From: Pseudomonadota bacterium
Lineage (GTDB): Bacteria; Pseudomonadota; Gammaproteobacteria; Burkholderiales; Burkholderiaceae_D
Reading direction: 5' to 3'
Length of the DNA stretch: 8,302 bases
Assembly: GCA_023391395.1 (NCBI GenBank)
Contig: JAEWBA010000340.1
Coordinates: forward strand, 1 to 8,302
Each line of letters starts with the position of its first letter. The stretch's first letter is position 1. Shown one piece after another: positions 1-7,781 of this stretch. A program made the position numbers and the translations under genes. The notes beneath the pieces are model-generated. The model did not search any database and had not been told where the DNA came from. It saw only the letters and a program-made list of their open reading frames with translations.

Positions 1-2750
<2,750 letters not shown>

Positions 2751-2775
2751 TCGGGAGGCGGGTGCTTCGCGTCTT

Positions 2776-2807
2776 GGCAGGACGTGAGCCGGTAAGAAGA
2801 TCCTGCC
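2776..2807. repeat. Inverted repeat in the convergent metH / EAL-HDOD gap
   Basis: The perfect 7-bp arms GGCAGGA (2776-2782) and TCCTGCC (2801-2807) flank an 18-nt loop, 25 bp after the metH stop codon. Neither strand has a T-run next to the stem, so this is not a classical intrinsic terminator. It could still help stop or protect the ends of the two converging transcripts. Confidence 0.4.
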
Positions 2808-2814
2808 TGCGCTA

Positions 2815-2846
2815 CGTGTCGCGCAGAAGCATCAATGCGCGACGCG
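2815..2846. repeat. GC-rich hairpin spanning the stop codon of the EAL-HDOD gene
   Basis: The perfect 8-bp arms GTCGCGCA (2818-2825) and TGCGCGAC (2836-2843) flank a 10-nt loop. On the + strand the stem extends to 11 bp with one G-T pair. The TGA of the minus-strand gene (2832-2834) lies in the loop. There is no U-tract, so a role in termination or 3'-end stability is inferred only. Confidence 0.4.
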
Positions 2847-4112
2847 CGCCACTTCGTCGCTCCACTCGAAGGCGGTGAGCTGAAGTGAGTACAGGTCGTC
2901 GCTGGACAATTGCAGCTTCTCGAGCAGCGGAGCCATCAGTTGCCGCCCTTCGTCCGGGCGCTCCGTGCATTCCACCAGCTCCAGCATTTCGCCTAGGCGG
3001 CCTTCGCGGTAGAGCAGGGCGTTCATGACTTCCTCGACGACCGGAATCTGTTCCAGCACCTCCGCCATCGGCATGCTGAACAGCGTATCCAGCAGCGACA
3101 TGATGCCGATCGTGAAAGCGGTATCGGCGAAATGAGGGTTTCTGGGTTCGAGCTTGTAGGCCATCAGCTCCAGCAGCTTGCTGCGCGTGGCTGCCAGATT
3201 GAGCAGCGGCGTCATGGCCTGGCCCTGCTTGCAAGGCTCGGCATAAACCATGATCTGCAGCCAGCGCTGCAACTGCTGGCGGCCGAGCACCATCAATGCC
3301 TGGCCGATGGAATCGATGCGGCAGCGGGCGCCCACGGCCGGCGTATTCACTAGGCGCAGCAGATTCAGGCATAGCGACACGTCCTGCTTGATGCTGGACT
3401 CGATGACTTGGTTGTCCGCATCGGAATTGATCAGGCGCAGGAGCCGGAAGATCGCGATCTGCGACGGCGAGAGCTTCTTGCCCTTCAAGACCACCGGGCG
3501 TGCGAAGTAATAACCCTGGAAGTAATCGAAGCCCAGGTCCAGGCAGGTCTGGAACTGCTCGCGCGTTTCCACCTTTTCGGCAAGCAGCTTCTTGCCTGCC
3601 TGCTTGAACTGCGGAGTCAGCTTCAGCAGGGCCGACAGAGGCATGTCGCGCAGGTCGAGCTTGATGACGTCGATGAGGGGCATCAGTTGCCGCACTTCGG
3701 TGGAGTCGGTAATGACATCGTCCAGCGCGAAGCGGAATCCCGCCCGCACCAGTTCCGCCACGCGTTCCAGCACGGCGGGCGTCACCTTGGTGGTTTCCAC
3801 GATTTCCAGCATCACCTTCTCGCGCGGAAGGAACTGGAAGATGTCGCTCATGAGTACCGCGGCGTCGACGTTCAGATAGCCCAGCGATTCGCCGATCACC
3901 TTTTCCAGGCCGAGCTGGGAAGCATGGGCGATCACGGCGGCAGTGGCCGACAGGTCGCTGGTGATCGTCGCCGTCGCGGTGTCGGCATTGCGGAACAGGA
4001 GCTCGTAAGCCACCAGATGCTGGCGGCGGTCGAGAATGGGCTGGCGAGCGAGGAAAAATTCCCGCACCCGCAGGGGCCTGAGACTGATTCCGGATGATGG
4101 ATCGGCGATCAT
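2832..4112 (-). CDS. EAL and HDOD domain-containing signalling protein (YuxH/CdgJ-like)
   Basis: This 426-aa cytoplasmic protein pairs an N-terminal EAL (c-di-GMP phosphodiesterase-type) domain, about 17-205, with a C-terminal HDOD domain, about 205-395. It has no membrane segment or signal peptide. Family members (COG3434 type) act in motility and c-di-GMP-linked signalling. The signature glutamate is in YELLF (Glu37). The other residues expected of an active EAL site are recognisable: Asn81 (LNVD), Glu103 (LEIVE), Asp131/Asp132 (LDDV), Lys151 (IKLDL), Glu179 (AEKVET) and Gln199 (FQGYYF). However, EAL itself reads ELL and the loop normally DFGxG reads DVITD, so activity is uncertain. The ATG at 4112 has AGAAGG only 2 nt upstream, an unusually tight spacing. 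A GTG at residue 16, just before the conserved REFFLARQPI, is an alternative start. It is convergent with metH. A longer ORF in another minus frame is a shadow of this gene. Confidence 0.9.
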   Translation of the reverse strand: MIADPSSGISLRPLRVREFFLARQPILDRRQHLVAYELLFRNADTATATITSDLSATAAVIAHASQLGLEKVIGESLGYLNVDAAVLMSDIFQFLPREKVMLEIVETTKVTPAVLERVAELVRAGFRFALDDVITDSTEVRQLMPLIDVIKLDLRDMPLSALLKLTPQFKQAGKKLLAEKVETREQFQTCLDLGFDYFQGYYFARPVVLKGKKLSPSQIAIFRLLRLINSDADNQVIESSIKQDVSLCLNLLRLVNTPAVGARCRIDSIGQALMVLGRQQLQRWLQIMVYAEPCKQGQAMTPLLNLAATRSKLLELMAYKLEPRNPHFADTAFTIGIMSLLDTLFSMPMAEVLEQIPVVEEVMNALLYREGRLGEMLELVECTERPDEGRQLMAPLLEKLQLSSDDLYSLQLTAFEWSDEVARVAH

Positions 4113-4551
4113 TGCCTTCTTCTTGTTCTCTTCTCGTTATGAGCTTGAAATGCTGCAGCGCGGGGGCGTGCTGCACGGCATGCGTGCATGCTCGGCCTTC
4201 CTGGCGCGGCCCGCTGCTTCCGCTCCCGACATCCTCCCGAAGGCGGTCGCTCTTTCGCTCGGCTCACGAACAAACGCGCACGGGTCGTATGGGTCAGGGT
4301 CTCGCACATGGCAGCTCCGCAATTTCCGGAGAAAGCCATGGCGGACCGAGACGCATACGGCCGGTTCGCGCTTCCTGGATTAGCCCGCCCGCGCAGCGGT
4401 TTCGGGGCGCCGGGCAGTCGGTTTCCGGATGGTGGCTTGCTTCTGTGGCGCTTCGTCCTCAGGACTGCCCGTTTCCTCAGACGCTTGGTCTCCCAACCGT
4501 ACTGTAATCCATTCTAATTGCTCTGTGGCAAGTTTCAATGCTGCGCCGCAC
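4113..4551. other. Intergenic region between the EAL-HDOD gene and yafJ
   Basis: These 439 bp separate the start of the minus-strand EAL-HDOD gene from the end of minus-strand yafJ, so they should hold the EAL-HDOD promoter and any yafJ terminator. I recognise no strong sigma-70 or sigma-54 promoter and no T-tailed terminator. Visible structures are a 6-bp inverted repeat TGCACG/CGTGCA (4172-4177 and 4183-4188) about 60-75 bp upstream of the EAL-HDOD start, and the near-palindrome GTCCTCAGGAC (4455-4465). Long ORFs crossing the region have no recognisable protein content. Confidence 0.5.
4338..4517 (+). CDS. Possible small ORF, 59 aa, arginine-rich (weak candidate)
   Basis: The ATG at 4338 is preceded by GGAG (4328-4331) with a 6-nt spacer, a good Shine-Dalgarno arrangement. 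The frame encodes 59 residues ending at 4517. The C-terminal half (LLLWRFVLRTARFLRRLV) could form a basic amphipathic helix. I recognise no family. The frame is also open upstream of this ATG, and long open frames are common in GC-rich DNA, so the Shine-Dalgarno is the only positive evidence. It is antisense to the leader side of the EAL-HDOD gene. Confidence 0.15.
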   Translation: MADRDAYGRFALPGLARPRSGFGAPGSRFPDGGLLLWRFVLRTARFLRRLVSQPYCNPF

Positions 4552-5325
4552 TCAGGACAGCTCCACCGGCACGCCCTCGACGAATACCTTCAATTCGCCG
4601 GCCGCAAACTGGGTCCAGATCTCGTTGGTCGTCAGCGGCTGAGTGACGATGACGGCCACCCGGTCGCTGGGTGTAGTGACTTCAGAAAAGTCCACCGTCA
4701 CATCCTGGTCGGACAGCTGGGCGACGGCGAAGGGATATTGGCGCACGATGTAATACAGATTGGTCGAGCAATGCGCGAACAGGGCGTTGCCGTTGGACAG
4801 CATCATGTTGAAGGGACCATGCCGAGCGATTTCGGCGGTGAGCTCACGCAAGGCGGCGGTCAGCGCCGGCAGCTCGGGCGGCGTATCGCCGAAGCGGCGC
4901 CGCAATTCCTGCAGCAAATAGCAGAATGCCAACTCGCTGTCAGTATCGCCGACACGCCGGAAGGCACCGTTGAGTTCTGGTGCGAATTCCTTGAGGTCAC
5001 CGTTGTGGGCGAACACCCAGTAACGGCCCCACAGCTCGCGCACGAAAGGATGGCAGTTCTCCAGAGCCACACGGCCCTGCGTCGCCTTGCGGATGTGCGC
5101 AATGACGTTTTTCGACTTGATCGGATAGCGCTTGATGAGCTCGGCAATCGGCGAGTCGACTGCCGACTCGTAATCGACGAAGTGCCGCACGCCGGCACCC
5201 TCGAAAAAGGCGATCCCCCAGCCGTCGGCATGGTGATCGGTGCGGCCGCCGCGCGTGGCAAAGCCGGTAAAGCTGAAGACGATATCGGTCGGGACGTTGC
5301 AGTTCATCCCAAGCAGTTGGCACAT
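4552..5325 (-). CDS. yafJ: YafJ-like class II glutamine amidotransferase
   Basis: This is a stand-alone Ntn-type (class II) glutamine amidotransferase domain of 257 aa, matching the roughly 255-aa length and overall pattern of E. coli YafJ. The N-terminal cysteine would attack the glutamine amide to release ammonia; the acceptor substrate of this family is unknown to me. The start is set at ATG 5325 because the protein must begin Met-Cys (MCQLLGMN) to expose Cys2 after Met removal. An in-frame ATG 33 codons upstream would bury the nucleophile and is rejected. Conserved blocks are RGGRTDHHADGWG (25-37), IAHIRKAT (75-82), HPF near 92-94, the oxyanion motif AHNGDL (106-111) and GDTDSE (126-131). 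There is no synthase domain, signal peptide or membrane segment. The Shine-Dalgarno is weak (a GGA about 12 nt upstream). No neighbour suggests the acceptor. Confidence 0.92.
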   Translation of the reverse strand: MCQLLGMNCNVPTDIVFSFTGFATRGGRTDHHADGWGIAFFEGAGVRHFVDYESAVDSPIAELIKRYPIKSKNVIAHIRKATQGRVALENCHPFVRELWGRYWVFAHNGDLKEFAPELNGAFRRVGDTDSELAFCYLLQELRRRFGDTPPELPALTAALRELTAEIARHGPFNMMLSNGNALFAHCSTNLYYIVRQYPFAVAQLSDQDVTVDFSEVTTPSDRVAVIVTQPLTTNEIWTQFAAGELKVFVEGVPVELS

Positions 5326-5930
5326 GATAATGATCCGGAAAAACCTGCGTGGGAAATACAGTAGCACGGCCGCATCCGTTTTTGTGAGGGGAGAAAACCG
5401 GCCGCGTGTTCCAAGCTGTGACACGGACGGTCAAGGCATTGTTCTGCCCCTCCGGAAACTTGGCGCCTCTGGGAAGGGATTGCGCCGGGTATTGCACTAG
5501 CTTGCGGGTCGGTGCGCATCGCCCTTATCGCTGCATCGCCCCACTCGAAACCGCTTCGATCCTTGTTAGCGCATGCCTTCATCGCGCGAAGCGTCGCGTC
5601 GACAGCAGTGGGAAAGGCGAGCCAGGGGGTATTTCGAGCGGCCAAGCCTGAGAAACGGCAGCGCTCCGGTGCCTTGCGGTCTGTCCGGCGCATCCATGCT
5701 GCACTACTTTCTCCGCTTCATTGTGCATCTGCCTTACATAACAGGACCGCATCCAGACCATGTTCATAGAGCGGGTAGGCCCCCGTGCGCCATCGCAGTG
5801 TGCACCGGCTGCGCCCGTATCGTCCCTGCGCGCGACGAACATGCCGGCACGAACGGAAAGCTGCCTCTTCGCCGCTACAGCGCCGGACCGGAGAAGCACA
5901 GCTGTCGCGATGCCAAGCCGTAATAGCGCA
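5326..5930. other. Gene-free region upstream of yafJ and of the predicted sRNA promoter
   Basis: About 600 bp with only short overlapping ORFs in several frames, none with recognisable motifs, a consistent ribosome site or plausible composition. It should contain the yafJ promoter (minus strand) and any enhancer for the sigma-54 promoter at 5953. One 8-bp palindrome, ACAGCTGT (5898-5905), lies about 75 bp upstream of the predicted sRNA start, where a bacterial enhancer-binding protein might bind; a palindrome this short is common by chance. I see no tRNA, insertion sequence or CRISPR repeats. Confidence 0.5.
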
Positions 5931-5933
5931 ATG

Positions 5934-5946
5934 AATCAAGGGTTTA
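5934..5946 (+). promoter_or_regulatory. IHF-like binding site
   Basis: AATCAAGGGTTTA matches the IHF consensus WATCAANNNNTTR at every defined position. It sits just upstream of the -24/-12 promoter, at about -46 to -33 relative to the predicted start. IHF bending between enhancer and promoter is typical of sigma-54 systems, although the sites are usually somewhat further upstream. The match is seen directly; binding is inferred. Confidence 0.5.
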
Positions 5947-5952
5947 GGGAAT

Positions 5953-5968
5953 TGGTATGTGATTTGCG
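5953..5968 (+). promoter_or_regulatory. Sigma-54 (RpoN) -24/-12 promoter
   Basis: TGGTATGTGATTTGCG fits the sigma-54 consensus TGGCAYRNNNNTTGCW. The GG (5954-5955) and GC (5966-5967) are exactly 10 nt apart, and TTGC and the A-Y-R positions match. The deviations are T for C at position 4 and G for W at the last position. With the GC at -13/-12, transcription would start at about 5978-5979 (GG), directly in front of a structured RNA that ends in a terminator. Confidence 0.6.
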
Positions 5969-5978
5969 AAGAAGGGCG

Positions 5979-6084
5979 GAACGCGATGCGAAAGCTTGCA
6001 GGATACGAAGTCTTTGCATTGCCCCCGGATTTGTCTCCGGTTCCCGCCATCGCTTGCCTATGCATGTCGGTGGCGGGCTTTTTA
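5979..6084 (+). ncRNA. Predicted sigma-54-dependent small RNA, about 105 nt
   Basis: No known RNA family is recognised; the call rests on architecture. A -24/-12 promoter ends 11 nt before the predicted 5' end, and an intrinsic terminator sets the 3' end. Stem 1 pairs GCGATGC (5983-5989), a bulged G5990 and AAAG (5991-5994) with CTTTGCATTGC (6012-6022). It continues as CTT (5995-5997) with AAG (6008-6010), T6011 being unpaired, and closes a 10-nt loop GCAGGATACG that exposes AGGA. Hairpin 2 is CCGGA (6025-6029)/TCCGG (6036-6040) with loop TTTGTC. Hairpin 3 is the terminator. A 61-codon ORF (5959-6144) crosses the segment, but its ATG precedes the predicted start and the terminator lies inside it. 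The RNA could act by base pairing (Hfq-type), by protein binding at the AGGA loop, or as a leader/attenuator for lysR about 370 bp downstream. Confidence 0.5.
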
Positions 6085-6087
6085 TTT
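6043..6087 (+). terminator. Intrinsic terminator of the predicted sRNA
   Basis: CCCGCCATCG (6043-6052) pairs with CGGTGGCGGG (6068-6077) in a 10-bp stem with one G-U pair and a 15-nt loop. It is followed by C and then TTTTTATTT (6079-6087). The GC-rich stem base and immediate U-tract on the + strand make this the clearest Rho-independent terminator in the window. No protein gene ends upstream on this strand, which implies a non-coding transcript. Confidence 0.75.
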
Positions 6088-6090
6088 CTT

Positions 6091-6365
6091 GCGGTCCGCT
6101 ATCTGTTTGCGCATCCGTGCACGCTGCATAGTGCACCGAGCTAGCGATACAAGGGCGATACAGGCGCGGGCGGCAAGCTCCCGGTGCGATAGGGAAAACG
6201 TGGAGAAATCAGTCACTTGCAGCGCAGGCTTGGCGCTTGCTATTGCTGCCAGCGCGCCGCTTTAGCAGGCTGTTGAAAACGTGGCGAGCGGGTCGAGAGG
6301 GCGCGGACAGGCTTGCATGCTTGCCGCAAGTCCTGCTTCACACCGCCCGGACCGCTTTGCTTCAT
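6091..6365. other. Intergenic region between the sRNA terminator and the lysR promoter
   Basis: No gene is seen here. The region holds two copies of the palindrome GTGCAC (6117-6122 and 6131-6136) and the GCGATA repeats described separately. An in-frame extension of the LysR frame reaches 6237 but has no motif content and is not needed for the protein. Confidence 0.45.
6144..6191 (+). repeat. Helically phased GCGATA direct repeats
   Basis: GCGATACA occurs at 6144-6151 and 6155-6162, 11 bp apart, each followed by AGG or GG. A third GCGATA begins at 6186, 31 bp further on. Spacings of about one and three helical turns would place all three on one face of the DNA, as for a multi-site operator. 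No binding protein is identified. Confidence 0.35.
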
Positions 6366-6396
6366 TTGACAGATGCCCTTGGCCGGGGCGTATGCA
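6366..6396 (+). promoter_or_regulatory. Possible sigma-70 promoter for the LysR gene
   Basis: A perfect -35 hexamer TTGACA (6366-6371) is followed after 19 nt by TATGCA (6391-6396), a poor -10 at a long spacing. It would start transcription about 50 nt before the lysR ATG. The palindrome ATTGCAAT (6432-6439) sits in the leader. The -35 is strong and the -10 weak. Confidence 0.3.
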
Positions 6397-6442
6397 GATG
6401 CGCCGCCGGAGCGGCGCCAGAGCCAAGACGAATTGCAATCGC

Positions 6443-6447
6443 GAGGA
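6443..6447 (+). promoter_or_regulatory. Ribosome binding site that sets the LysR start
   Basis: GAGGA lies 5 nt before the ATG at 6453 and supports this start over the longer in-frame ORF from 6237, which would add 72 residues of low-complexity Arg/Ala/Leu sequence. Confidence 0.7.
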
Positions 6448-6452
6448 TATCC

Positions 6453-7448
6453 ATGACGCCACCTACCACACCTCTCACACAGCAACCGGCACGGAACGGC
6501 CAGCGCGGCAACTATCGTTCCCGGCCGCATGACGTCCAGAATTTCTATGTGAGCCTGAAACAGTGGCGCATCCTGCATGCGGTCATCGACTGCGGCGGCT
6601 TTGCGGAAGCGGCCAAGCATCTGCATCTGAGCCAATCCGCCATCAGCTACACCATTGCCAAGCTGCAGGAACAGCTGGACGTGCAATTGCTGAAGATCGA
6701 GGGCCGCAAGGCGCACCTGACCACGGCAGGACGGGCGCTGCTGGATCGCTCGCGCCGCGTGCTGAAGGAAGCCATCGAACTGGAAGTCTTCGCGCGCCAC
6801 CTCGGCCAGGGCTGGGTTTCCGAAGTGCGCCTGGCGGTGGATCAGAACTGCCCTTCGCAAATCCTGATGCATGCCTTGCGCAAATTCGGTGCGCTGGGCG
6901 TGGACACGCATGTGCGTCTGACCGAGCTTTCCATGCAACGCACCGAGGAAGTGCTGCGCGACTTGTCGGTCGATCTCGCGATCAGTCCGCGCGTTCCCAT
7001 GGGCTTTCTCGGCGAGCCGCTTTTGGAAGTCGAATACGTCGCGGTCGCACATCCCGATCATTCCCTATGCGCACTGGGGCGCGGCCTCAGCGCTGCCGAC
7101 CTGGAACGGCACATCCAGATCGGTATCGGTTCCGGCAACGAACTGGAGGGCGGGGACGGGACGCGGCAGATGCGGCGCTGGAATCTGAGCAGCTTCGATA
7201 CCGTGGTGCAGGCTGTCGGCGAAGGCCTGGGCTATGCCTGGCTGCCGCGGCACCGGGTGCAGCAATTCCTGGATCAGGGGACATTGGCCCTATTGCCACT
7301 CGGCGAGCGGCGTGCCTGCAAGGCCATGCTCTACCTGATCCATGGTCATCCTTCTTCGGCCAGCCCGTATGCCAGCCGCCTGGCGGAAGTCCTGCGCAGC
7401 CAGGTTGCCATGCAGGGGAGCGCGGCAGAGTCGGCACCACCGCGCTAG
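6453..7448 (+). CDS. LysR-type transcriptional regulator
   Basis: The 331-aa protein has a winged helix-turn-helix at about 34-93 (LKQWRILHAVIDCGGFAEAA, then HLSQSAISYTIAKLQEQL and LLTTAGR-type wing sequence), a linker helix at about 94-118 and a periplasmic-binding-protein-like effector domain at about 122-320. The usual length is about 300 aa; the excess is a polar N-terminal extension of some 33 residues rich in Thr, Pro, Gln and Arg. The start at ATG 6453 is supported by its Shine-Dalgarno. A GTG at residue 33 (6549) would give a standard-length protein but lacks a ribosome site. The effector and targets cannot be read from the sequence. It lies between the predicted sRNA and an exopolysaccharide gene on the same strand, so control of either is possible but unproven, and no adjacent divergent gene identifies a target. 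Confidence 0.92.
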   Translation: MTPPTTPLTQQPARNGQRGNYRSRPHDVQNFYVSLKQWRILHAVIDCGGFAEAAKHLHLSQSAISYTIAKLQEQLDVQLLKIEGRKAHLTTAGRALLDRSRRVLKEAIELEVFARHLGQGWVSEVRLAVDQNCPSQILMHALRKFGALGVDTHVRLTELSMQRTEEVLRDLSVDLAISPRVPMGFLGEPLLEVEYVAVAHPDHSLCALGRGLSAADLERHIQIGIGSGNELEGGDGTRQMRRWNLSSFDTVVQAVGEGLGYAWLPRHRVQQFLDQGTLALLPLGERRACKAMLYLIHGHPSSASPYASRLAEVLRSQVAMQGSAAESAPPR

Positions 7449-7471
7449 AAAAAACCGGAACGCGCCAGTGG

Positions 7472-7504
7472 CGGCAATCGATCCAAAAATCGAATCGATT
7501 GCCG
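7472..7504. repeat. Perfect 11-bp inverted repeat downstream of lysR
   Basis: CGGCAATCGAT (7472-7482) and ATCGATTGCCG (7494-7504) flank an 11-nt AT-rich loop, 23 nt after the lysR stop codon. The loop carries a further ATCGA. No T-run follows on the + strand, so it is either a non-canonical terminator/3'-end stabiliser or an operator for the downstream exopolysaccharide promoter. Confidence 0.5.
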
Positions 7505-7642
7505 TCCGCCCGGGAGTGATGCATCGAAATTCCATACTTATTTTCGAGGGGCGGGCCGCGTAAAGTAAGGCAATGTGGGGACTGGGGCCGACTCGGTCCG
7601 CCCGCATACCAGGCTACCCGGAGCGTCAGAGCCTGTCCCGGT

Positions 7643-7659
7643 TCGTCAATGCATCGTCA
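7643..7659 (+). repeat. Paired TCGTCAA boxes, 10-bp spacing
   Basis: TCGTCAA occurs at 7643-7649 and 7653-7659, one helical turn apart, about 125-140 bp upstream of the exopolysaccharide start codon. The arrangement resembles a tandem activator site. It is short, so chance remains possible. Confidence 0.3.
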
Positions 7660-7687
7660 ACCATACGGACTCGCCACGATAAGAAAT

Positions 7688-7739
7688 GACAAGCGACAAG
7701 CGCATTGCATTGATACGCACAAGCTGCGCCCACGCTTGT
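7688..7739. repeat. Tandem GACAAGC and long-range inverted repeat in the exopolysaccharide leader
   Basis: GACAAGC is repeated in tandem (7688-7694 and 7695-7701). ACAAGCG (7696-7702) is the reverse complement of CGCTTGT (7733-7739), with 30 nt between. If transcribed, the leader could fold into alternative stems using either repeat copy. No terminator tail is present. Confidence 0.3.
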
Positions 7740-7781
7740 TCCGCTTCACATCCATTGTCCCGCTTCTCATTCTGAATCCAG

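Larger units (their letters stand above)
7449..7781. other. Intergenic/leader region upstream of the exopolysaccharide gene
   Basis: These 333 bp between lysR and the autokinase gene contain no gene. They hold an inverted repeat just after lysR (7472-7504), paired TCGTCAA boxes (7643-7659), a tandem GACAAGC (7688-7701) and a possible long-range stem ACAAGCG/CGCTTGT (7696-7702 and 7733-7739). I find no convincing sigma-70 or sigma-54 promoter for the downstream gene and no ops/JUMPstart element. Confidence 0.5.

Noticed and set aside
2812..4176. 454-codon minus-strand frame overlapping the EAL-HDOD gene
   Set aside because: It is longer than the real gene but in another frame; only the 426-aa frame has EAL and HDOD motifs.
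4429..5364. 311-codon plus-strand frame antisense to yafJ
   Set aside because: It is a shadow of the amidotransferase with no family resemblance.
5326..5424. N-terminal extension of yafJ to an upstream ATG
   Set aside because: It would add 33 residues before the catalytic cysteine that must be N-terminal in class II amidotransferases.
5501..5580. tRNA-like TTCGATCC word
   Set aside because: No acceptor stem, anticodon arm or D arm can be placed around it.
5978..6050. Known riboswitch classes, including the c-di-GMP GEMM-I aptamer
   Set aside because: The conserved GEMM core and the cores of other classes I could recall do not match; only a general attenuator geometry is seen.
5959..6144. 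61-codon hydrophobic ORF overlapping the predicted sRNA
   Set aside because: Its ATG precedes the predicted transcription start, the only Shine-Dalgarno-like bases for an internal ATG at 5986 are also upstream of that start, and an intrinsic terminator lies inside the frame.
6264..6281. AGCAGGCTGTTGAAAACG, resembling ends of some insertion sequences
   Set aside because: No matching inverted end, transposase or target duplication is visible in the window.
6237..6452. Upstream extension of the LysR frame by 72 residues
   Set aside because: It has no domain content, and a good ribosome site supports the ATG at 6453.
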